Part shown: positions 7,710 to 12,261 of the stretch, in pieces
How positions within the stretch are numbered: the stretch's first letter is position 1
How the letters are laid out: each line of letters starts with the position of its first letter
NCBI GenBank assembly: GCA_009916335.1
Contig: SAAR01000081.1
Span: 1-12,261 of the forward strand
Length of the DNA stretch: 12,261 bases
Reading direction: 5' to 3'
Origin: Erysipelotrichia bacterium
GTDB lineage: Bacteria > Bacillota_I > Bacilli_A > Erysipelotrichales > Erysipelotrichaceae
Made by a program: the position numbers and the translations under genes
Notes under the pieces: generated by a model
The model's database searches: none
What the model was told of the DNA's origin: nothing
Seen by the model: only the letters and a program-made list of their open reading frames with translations

Positions 7710-8726
7710 ATGAAAGAACAAGCATTAGATATACTAAAGAAATTTTGGTTTGTTATTCTTGTTGGTGTAATATTCATCTCATTCGCTATTTATTTTGCGT
7801 GGGATACCAACAAAGATAAAATACCAGGAAAGAGTGTGGACGGTAAAGATGTTATCTTCTCAACAGATGATTACAACTATACTGCTGATTCATACTATAA
7901 AAGTTTATATGAAACAGAAAATAATGGGACGAAAGCAGGCGTTGCTCAATTGTATACATTGTTGCAAAAACAGATTGCTTCTTCGATTGATGCAGATAGC
8001 ACAATGGAAGAAGCAGCTAAAACACAAGCGGAAAACATGTTGGCACAATGGGAATCCTCTGCAAGTTCTTATATCCCTTACTACGATAACCAGTTAAAAG
8101 CAATGGGTTATAGTGGTGGTACAGAGGACCTTGAAGAATACACTTTAGATATTGCAAAATTACAAAAATTAACAAAGGATTATATTAAAAAACATCCTGA
8201 ATTATTCGACGAAGTGTATGAAAGTGATTCACCAAGAGAAATTTCACACATTTTGATCGCTTTTGATGATGCAGCTAACCCAACTGAAACACCAACAGAA
8301 GCGGAACAAAAGAAAATGGATAAAGTAATGAAAGCACTTGATAAAGGACAAAAATTTGCCAGTGTTGCGAAAAAATATTCAGAAGATGGTAGTGCTAGTG
8401 AAGGTGGAAGATTAGGTGTGCAGATCGCCTCTAATTTAGTAAGCCAGTTTAGCGATGTTGCTTGGAGTTTAAAAGCAGGTGAAATGAGTGGTTGGGTTAA
8501 ATCAGAATATGGTTACCACTTAATTTTAGTGAACAATACAGATAAAGAAAAAATGTTGAAAAAAGAAGCAAACTTAGATTCAATCACAACCTTGATTCAA
8601 AATAAGAATACAAACCTTACAAACGAAATCATTTGGAATACAGCGAAAAAATTAAAGATTGAATTTAAAGATAAAGCATTGAAAAAAGAACTGATGGAAT
8701 ACATCGGTGTGAAAGATAAAGACTAG
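7710..8726 (+). CDS. Membrane-anchored PrsA-type peptidyl-prolyl isomerase (parvulin)
   Basis: This predicted extracytoplasmic foldase catalyses cis-trans proline isomerisation and helps exported proteins fold at the outer face of the membrane. A short cytoplasmic N-terminus is followed by one membrane span at about 12-31. There is no lipobox cysteine, so it is anchored by an uncleaved helix rather than lipid, unlike classical PrsA. A helical region (about 55-170) precedes a parvulin domain at about 175-277, which has REISHILI with H180, KKYSEDGSASEGGRLG, and WVKSEYGYHLI with H270. Both histidines typical of active parvulins are present. A charged C-terminal helical tail follows. The start has an ideal AGGAGG site. 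The stop overlaps the Shine-Dalgarno site of the next gene, so the two are co-expressed. PrsA family is firm; clients are unknown. Confidence 0.92.
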   Translation: MKEQALDILKKFWFVILVGVIFISFAIYFAWDTNKDKIPGKSVDGKDVIFSTDDYNYTADSYYKSLYETENNGTKAGVAQLYTLLQKQIASSIDADSTMEEAAKTQAENMLAQWESSASSYIPYYDNQLKAMGYSGGTEDLEEYTLDIAKLQKLTKDYIKKHPELFDEVYESDSPREISHILIAFDDAANPTETPTEAEQKKMDKVMKALDKGQKFASVAKKYSEDGSASEGGRLGVQIASNLVSQFSDVAWSLKAGEMSGWVKSEYGYHLILVNNTDKEKMLKKEANLDSITTLIQNKNTNLTNEIIWNTAKKLKIEFKDKALKKELMEYIGVKDKD

Positions 8727-8738
8727 GAGGGTATATTG

Positions 8739-9632
8739 ATGAAAAAATTAACAATGACATTCGCTTTTGCCCTACTGCTTTTAGTTAGTGGTTGTGCAGA
8801 TGCAAGCACAAATGTAAGTGATGCAAATGAAGCTTTAATTACCATTGATGGTGAAAAGATTACAAAAGGACAAGTTTATGAGGGATTAACAGCACAAGGT
8901 GTGATTACTCCTATTACGACTGCTATGGATAAACAAGTGGTCAAAGCAGGTGTACCAGTTACAAAAGAAATGGAAGAAGAAGCGAAAAATTCTTTAGCAT
9001 CTTATAAAGAATCTGTTGGTGCAGAGGGATGGGAAGCACATTTAAAAAGCAATGGGTATAAAGATGAAGAGGATTTCTATAAGAACTCTATTTTATTAAA
9101 TATTCGTACTGGTAAGATCGCTGAAAACTTTGTAAAGGAAAAGTTTAATGAACTAGCTAATGAATTTCAAGTTAGAAAATTACAAATTATGGTAACGACT
9201 GAAAAAGATAAAGCAAAAGATGCGATTAAAGCATTAAAAGATAAAAAAGAAATGAGTGAAGTTGCCACAACTTATGGTGATACAACCACATACAATGGTA
9301 GTGAAGGTATTTATACTAATCAAAGTGGTTTACCTACTGCTGTTTGGGAACAAATCCTAGCGACAAAAGATGGGAAAACATTCACTACTGCTGCTTATGA
9401 TAAAACAACGGATAAATACTACATTGTAAAAGTAGTTAGCTCTAATGCGAAAAAAGATTTTAAAGATGATGCCATTAATGCAATTAAAAATACAACATCT
9501 AAAAATGATGATGGTATGACAATTGAAGAAAGAGCATATAACTATTATTTAAACAAAGCTGGCTATTCTATCCATGACGCTAGTGTATACAGTTACTTAT
9601 TAAATAATTCCGTAAAATATAGTGAGGATTAA
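8739..9632 (+). CDS. PrsA-like foldase lipoprotein with degenerate parvulin domain
   Basis: The first 19 residues form a lipoprotein signal, KK followed by a hydrophobic run and the lipobox LVSGC with C19 as the lipidated cysteine, so the mature protein is tethered outside the membrane. The 297-residue architecture follows PrsA/SurA: an N-terminal helical chaperone part (about 30-140), a parvulin-like segment (about 143-235), and a C-terminal helical part. The parvulin segment is poor: RKLQIMV stands where active enzymes have a RHILV-type motif, and DKYYIVKV replaces the GYHII strand. The catalytic histidines are therefore missing, and a chaperone rather than isomerase role is likely (inference). 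An in-frame TTG at 8736 is rejected, because AGGAGGG is seven bases before ATG 8739. The gene sits between the membrane-anchored foldase and the HIT gene. Confidence 0.88.
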   Translation: MKKLTMTFAFALLLLVSGCADASTNVSDANEALITIDGEKITKGQVYEGLTAQGVITPITTAMDKQVVKAGVPVTKEMEEEAKNSLASYKESVGAEGWEAHLKSNGYKDEEDFYKNSILLNIRTGKIAENFVKEKFNELANEFQVRKLQIMVTTEKDKAKDAIKALKDKKEMSEVATTYGDTTTYNGSEGIYTNQSGLPTAVWEQILATKDGKTFTTAAYDKTTDKYYIVKVVSSNAKKDFKDDAINAIKNTTSKNDDGMTIEERAYNYYLNKAGYSIHDASVYSYLLNNSVKYSED

Positions 9633-9635
9633 ATC

Positions 9636-10028
9636 ATGTGTATCTTCTGCGACATTATTGAAGGAAAAATTCCTTCCTATACAATTTATGAAGATGATTA
9701 TGTGAAAGCATTCTTAGATATTTCACAAGTTACAAAGGGGCATACCTTAGTGGTTCCTAAAAAGCATTATGAAAATTTCTTATCATGCGAACAAGATGAG
9801 TTAATGCATGTGATGAAAACAGCACAAACATTAGGAAACCATCTAATGAAGGTGTTAAATGCTAAAGGAATGAATATTTTAAGTAATGTAAATGAAGTGG
9901 CTGGACAAAGTGTTCATCATTTCCATGTGCATTTAATTCCTCGTTATAGTGAAAATGATGCTTGTGTCATAGCATTTAATGAAAGTGCGAAACAAGACTT
10001 AGAATTGCTAGCGAATCAATTAAAATAA
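9636..10028 (+). CDS. HIT family nucleotide-binding hydrolase (Hit-like)
   Basis: HIT proteins hydrolyse nucleoside phosphoramidates or dinucleoside polyphosphates in the cytoplasm; the true substrate in Firmicutes is uncertain. At 130 residues it is slightly short of the usual 140 or so. The triad HxHxH is H95-F-H97-V-H99 in VHHFHVHLIPR, with H97 the expected nucleophile by family pattern. The N-terminal CIFC (C2, C5), together with H44 and H95, fits the zinc site seen in Bacillus-type Hit proteins. The ATG is three bases after the second foldase stop, with GAGG eight bases upstream, and is the last gene before a terminator. Co-transcription with the foldases is notable because hit and prsA are also near neighbours in B. 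subtilis. Confidence 0.95.
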   Translation: MCIFCDIIEGKIPSYTIYEDDYVKAFLDISQVTKGHTLVVPKKHYENFLSCEQDELMHVMKTAQTLGNHLMKVLNAKGMNILSNVNEVAGQSVHHFHVHLIPRYSENDACVIAFNESAKQDLELLANQLK

Positions 10029-10044
10029 TAAGTTTAACTTTTTT

Positions 10045-10077
10045 GTTCCATTTCTTATAGAAGTGGAACTTTTTTTA
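10045..10077 (+). terminator. Intrinsic terminator after the foldase-HIT operon
   Basis: A ten-base stem GTTCCATTTC / GAAGTGGAAC (10045-10054 and 10060-10069), containing one G-T pair and a five-base loop, is followed directly by seven or more T residues. It lies 16 bases after the HIT stop and ends the operon. Confidence 0.92.
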
Positions 10078-10170
10078 TTCATTCATTAAAAAAATAGGAT
10101 TATAAATCATTTTGTGGTGTGGTTACCCCTATAACACTTTATGTGGTTTTAAATACCTTTAAATTGATTG

Positions 10171-10206
10171 AGGACTACCTTTAAAATCTATGTGGTAGTC
10201 CTTTTT
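10171..10206 (+). terminator. Terminator-like hairpin at the left end of the IS
   Basis: AGGACTACC (10171-10179) pairs perfectly with GGTAGTCCT (10194-10202) around a 14-base loop, followed by TTTTT. It lies between the IS end and the transposase start, where it could stop transcription entering from the HIT operon. The loop is long, so termination strength is uncertain. Confidence 0.6.
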
Positions 10207-10297
10207 CATTTGTGTGGTTTTCATCAAAATAAAACCTCCTTTTATCTTATAATATGGATATCCCTAACCACATATAAGAAAAGAAGGTAAAGACCTT

Positions 10298-11033
10298 ATG
10301 TCTTTAGAAAAGTTTATCACAAATATGCTTAACATTAAATCAGAAAATATAGAAAAACTCGAAACGATAGTACACTTTGATAATTCAATTTCTATTAAAA
10401 TAAGACTTGTTAAAAGTGCAAGTGTTATTTGTCCCTTTTGCTCTGGAAAAGTATCCATTCTTGCTTACTCTCCTAGAACATTACTTCACTCAACCTTAGT
10501 CAATAGAAAATGCACCATTATTTATAGCCAAAGAAGGTATTACTGTAAAACCTGTGCAATAATCGTATCATAAGCTGCGTATGTCTAAATACAAAGTAAA
10601 ATATTACTTATGAAACAAAAATAAATATTTTAAACGATTTAAAGTTTGTTAACGAAACTTACACTTCCGTTGCTCGCAGATTTAATCTTTCTATTACTAA
10701 GGTGCAAAGAATGTTTGACAAACATGTAAATATACAAAGAAAGTAGTTTCCTAAAGTTCTTTCAATTGACGAACATTATTTCGCTAAATCAAATTATGAT
10801 TCTTTATATTGTTGTTTACTGATGGATTTTATGCTCTCTTGATTAATTGAAACAAAGAAATGATCAATTCATTCAATACACTTGGCAACAGAAGAATCAA
10901 CAATAGTTATATCGAATCTAGAAACAATCAAATAGAAAGATTGATGCTAAATGCAAACGGATTCAAGAATTTCACCAGAACAAGAAATAGAATTCTATAC
11001 TGTTTAAATAAAAATGACACTAATACAATTTAA
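10298..11033 (+). pseudogene. ISL3 family transposase, fragmented
   Basis: Three pieces in three frames together make an ISL3 transposase outline. Piece one (10298-10573, 91 residues) is the N-terminal zinc-binding part, with CPFC (C45, C48) and RRYYCKTC (C83, C86), ending at a TAA. Piece two (about 10600-10839) reads LKFVNETYTSVARRFNLSIT in outline, then FDKHV and, after an in-frame TAG at 10744, FPKVLSIDEHYF, which carries the first catalytic aspartate, and YCCLLMDF; it ends at TGA 10840. Piece three (10860-11033) is the C-terminus, with INSF, RRINNSYIESRNNQIERL, NANGFKNFTR and RNRILYCLNK. Much of the catalytic core between pieces two and three is deleted. It cannot make an active transposase. 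Family assignment rests on these motifs. Confidence 0.85.
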
Positions 11034-11041
11034 CTAACTAA

Positions 11042-11125
11042 AAAAGTGGTTTGGGATTTCGAGATGGTTATATACCATCTTTTTATATTCCCAGACCACA
11101 TTAATGTGATAGCTAAACCACTTTT
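11042..11125 (+). repeat. Nested inverted repeats at the right end of the IS
   Basis: Three structures are nested or compete. An 11-base perfect inverted repeat AAAAGTGGTTT (11042-11052) / AAACCACTTTT (11115-11125) is outermost. Inside is GTGGTTTGGGA (11046-11056) / TCCCAGACCAC (about 11089-11099) with one mismatch. Innermost is AGATGGT (11062-11068) / ACCATCT (11074-11080) followed by TTTTT, which looks like a terminator for the transposase transcript. The palindrome CACATTAATGTG (11097-11108) also lies here. Confidence 0.7.
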
Positions 11126-11168
11126 CTTTAATGGCTTACCACCATTTTGTTATAAGCAAACCACAATT

Positions 11169-11322
11169 AGTTTAAAGGGTTCACCACTGGATTATTTAAA
11201 ATCCCTTAATGAGTATCCTACTTCATAAGTCATAACTGACTTATAGTTTTATGGATTAATTCCCTATCAGGCAGTAATCATATTAAATACGATTACTAGG
11301 TGCCATTCTATGATGGCTCTTC
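11169..11322. other. Gene-free stretch between the IS and the toxin relic
   Basis: No gene is supported here. It holds a perfect inverted repeat, ATAAGTCA / TGACTTAT (11225-11232 and 11237-11244, spacer TAAC), with no good T-run on either strand. It also has a set of stems at 11270-11317: AGTAATC / GATTACT (11273-11279, 11291-11297), enclosed by GGC / GCC, and an alternative GCCAT / ATGGC stem (11302-11306, 11313-11317). This would be the 3' region of the toxin-antitoxin transcript. Confidence 0.45.
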
Positions 11323-11634
11323 TTATCCAAGTTTTCTTTGATAATCTTCTAATTCGTGAAAGACTCTTAATATCGTAATAGCTTCATTTGTGTCATCAAC
11401 AATATAAACAAAGATATAAGATTTTATGACTAGTTTATGATAATCAAAACCATGTTGTGAATATACAATTGGACTAATATGAGGATGGTGTTTAATCATC
11501 CTCATATTTTCTTAAATTGCACTATCAAAATTATCTATAACTTGTGGACTATGATAACTAGCTAAATAATTCATTATTTTCCTTAAATCTTCAATTGCAT
11601 ATTCATTGTAGATAATTTTATAACTTGTAGCCAT
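11323..11634 (-). pseudogene. RelE/ParE family toxin, broken by one in-frame stop
   Basis: From ATG 11634 the frame reads MATSYKIIYNEYAIEDLRKI and onward for 40 residues, meets a TAA at 11512-11514, then continues in the same frame for 62 more codons to the TAA at 11323. Joined, it is 103 codons, the normal size of a ParE/RelE toxin. The pattern fits: YNEYAIEDLRKIMNYL at the front, and YHKLVIKSYIFVYIVDD, ILRVFHELEDYQRKL at the end. The lesion looks like a single-base change of a sense codon (for example CAA, AAA or GAA to TAA) rather than a frameshift. A restart at ATG 11505 would have a poor ribosome site and give only the C-terminal 60 residues. The gene overlaps the antitoxin by 17 bases, the usual arrangement for such pairs. 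Such toxins act on ribosomes or gyrase; which one cannot be told. Confidence 0.82.
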
Positions 11635-11782
11635 ATTCTTTTCTAAACATTGCCCAAACTTCTTCTTCTGGATAATTCTTTCCTTCTTTATAAGATTTTT
11701 CAGCTTCTTCCAATTTTTCTTCTATTGTCTTTGGAGGTTGTTGAAATAAATCATTATTCTTATCTAATCTTAATGGTTCCAT
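11618..11782 (-). CDS. Short antitoxin-like protein of a RelE/ParE-type module
   Basis: This is a 54-residue protein beginning MEPLRLDKNNDLFQQPPKTIEEKL. Its end, EGKNYPEEEVWAMFRKEYGYK, resembles the C-terminal toxin-neutralising part of antitoxins that partner RelE/ParE toxins, typically GxxxxxEEVxxxxRxKYG. It lacks a recognisable DNA-binding N-terminus, which makes it short for a RelB, ParD or Phd protein. The start is convincing, with AAGGAGG eight bases upstream and a perfect extended -10 before that. The stop lies 17 bases inside the toxin gene. It is highly charged and probably partly helical. The reading frame is intact although the partner toxin is broken, so it may be a free-standing antitoxin. 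The family is inferred from context and its C-terminus. Confidence 0.72.
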   Translation of the reverse strand: MEPLRLDKNNDLFQQPPKTIEEKLEEAEKSYKEGKNYPEEEVWAMFRKEYGYKL

Positions 11783-11805
11783 ATATAACCCTCCTTCTCG
11801 TCATC

Positions 11806-11814
11806 ATTATACCA
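11806..11814 (-). promoter_or_regulatory. Extended -10 promoter of the antitoxin-toxin pair
   Basis: On the minus strand TGGTATAAT is a perfect extended -10, 23 bases before the antitoxin ATG. No good -35 is seen, as expected for this promoter type. The motif ATAATGA occurs twice around it (GCATAATGA and GTATAATGA), which could be an operator. Confidence 0.65.
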
Positions 11815-11863
11815 TTCATTATGCAAGATATATACATTTTTCATTCAAAACTTTCTTTTTAAA

Positions 11864-12040
11864 TTACCAGTAAGTGTAGTAGTAATTTATACTCCATTTA
11901 TCATATGTTGAATGACATAAATAGATTGAAACATATCCACTTGCATCACTAAAATCATCCATTTCACTTTCAGTTTCATTAATTGCCTCTTGTTCAGTGT
12001 CAAACAATTTGCCACAATTACCTATCTCATACTTTTTCAC
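11864..12040 (-). CDS. Small acidic protein of unknown function
   Basis: I do not recognise this 58-residue protein. It starts at GTG 12040 with AAGGA about six bases upstream, begins VKKYEIGNCGKLFDTEQEA, and has an acidic middle (ETESEMDD). It ends in an aromatic stretch rich in tyrosine and tryptophan (YDKWSINYYYTYW). It has no membrane span or signal peptide, and two cysteines (positions 9 and 42). The mix of a long open frame in an AT-rich region, a plausible ribosome site and an ordered-looking composition makes it likely to be real. It lies upstream of the antitoxin on the same strand, with the antitoxin promoter between them, so it may be a separate unit. Many small accessory-region proteins look like this; no function is proposed. 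Confidence 0.5.
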   Translation of the reverse strand: MKKYEIGNCGKLFDTEQEAINETESEMDDFSDASGYVSIYLCHSTYDKWSINYYYTYW

Positions 12041-12042
12041 AA

Positions 12043-12087
12043 CTATCCTTCTTCATATAGTTTGAGTGTTTTTAATGCATTAACCAT
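12043..12087 (-). CDS. Possible 14-residue leader peptide or gene remnant
   Basis: ATG 12087 begins MVNALKTLKLYEEG and stops at 12043, two bases before the GTG of the 58-residue protein. GAAGGAG is eight bases upstream of the ATG, a better ribosome site than that of the gene downstream. It could be a coupled leader peptide or the tail of a lost gene. Evidence is thin. Confidence 0.25.
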   Translation of the reverse strand: MVNALKTLKLYEEG

Positions 12088-12261
12088 TGATAAAGCTCCT
12101 TCAATTTAAGGTATTTTTTATTATTCCTTACTATTCAAATTCCATGAATGAATATCATTTTACTAATCTTATTAAATTAAGATTTATGACATATTTCATG
12201 TATGACATTATTTTCATCACATTCATGTAGTTTTTGAAGAAAGAAGGTCATTTTAATGATC
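12088..12261. other. AT-rich right edge with a possible gene tail
   Basis: On the minus strand an open frame enters from the edge and ends at a TAA at 12177-12179, reading IIKMTFFLQKLHECDENN and a few more residues. It is too short to identify and could be chance. The rest is AT-rich with no gene, terminator or repeat that I can support. Confidence 0.3.

Larger units (their letters stand above)
10112..11168 (+). mobile_element. Decayed ISL3-family insertion sequence
   Basis: A broken ISL3-type transposase is flanked by imperfect inverted ends. On the left, TGTGGTT (10118-10124), TATAACA (10130-10136) and TGTGGTTTT (10142-10150) stand in order. The complement of the right side has TGTGGTT (11159-11165 as AACCACA), TATAACA (11148-11154) and GGTGGT (about 11141-11146) in the same order. 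This gives a relic of about 1.05 kb, shorter than a full ISL3 element, consistent with internal deletions. No convincing target duplication was found, so the exact ends are approximate. The element inserted just after the HIT terminator and marks the change from conserved genes to accessory DNA. Confidence 0.72.

Noticed and set aside
10081..10297. CRISPR-like repeats from the recurring TGTGGT motif
   Set aside because: The copies are short, irregularly spaced and imperfect, and are explained by the IS end.
10264..10458. Minus-strand 64-codon frame opposite the transposase N-terminus
   Set aside because: The opposite strand carries clear ISL3 zinc-finger motifs in frame, so this is a shadow.
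11046..11228. A 60-codon plus-strand open frame (MVWDFEMVIYHLF...) over the IS right end
   Set aside because: It coincides with the nested inverted repeats of the IS end and has no ribosome site. The reading frame is best explained as chance in structured non-coding DNA.
11650..11862. Plus-strand hydrophobic 70-codon frame
   Set aside because: It is antisense to the antitoxin gene and its promoter. The hydrophobic look comes from reading lysine/glutamate-rich codons backwards.

Overview
The window is AT-rich, with close gene packing, Firmicutes-style Shine-Dalgarno sites, the sufC-D-S-U-B gene order and a SufU-type scaffold. This points to a low-G+C Gram-positive (Bacillota). A gut-type Erysipelotrichia or related lineage is my best guess, but no marker here fixes the genus.

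Layout. (1) Positions 1-2166, minus strand: a two-gene ABC exporter, an EcsA-like ATPase followed by a polytopic permease that runs off the left edge. (2) Positions 2303-7531, minus strand: a complete SUF iron-sulfur cluster assembly operon (sufC, a short sufD, sufS, sufU, sufB) ending in a 5-formyltetrahydrofolate cyclo-ligase gene. Every junction is tight or overlapping, and the operon closes with a clear intrinsic terminator. (3) Positions 7532-7709: a divergent intergenic region holding the SUF promoter, the foldase promoter and several inverted repeats. (4) Positions 7710-10028, plus strand: two PrsA/parvulin-type extracellular foldases (one membrane-anchored, one lipoprotein with a degenerate catalytic domain) and a HIT-family nucleotide hydrolase, closed by a terminator. 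(5) Positions about 10112-11168: a decayed ISL3-family insertion sequence with its transposase in three frames and hairpin-rich ends. (6) Positions 11270-12261, minus strand: an accessory tail with a short antitoxin gene, a ParE/RelE-type toxin gene broken by one in-frame stop, a small unknown acidic protein and minor fragments.

How the genes fit together. SufS takes sulfur from cysteine, SufU accepts and transfers it, and the SufB-SufC-SufD complex builds the cluster. The folate enzyme is translationally linked to SufB. The Ecs-like ABC exporter, HIT protein and PrsA foldases recall the hit-ecs-prsA neighbourhood of Bacillus subtilis, which concerns protein secretion and folding outside the membrane.

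Several start codons were moved from the longest open frame to the position the Shine-Dalgarno site supports (sufC, sufD, sufU, the second prsA). I found no CRISPR array, tRNA or rRNA. I saw no clearly new multi-gene system. The most interesting items are the SUF-folate coupling, the short SufD, the unequal foldase pair, the palindromes between the two divergent operons, the structured IS ends and the antitoxin left next to a broken toxin.
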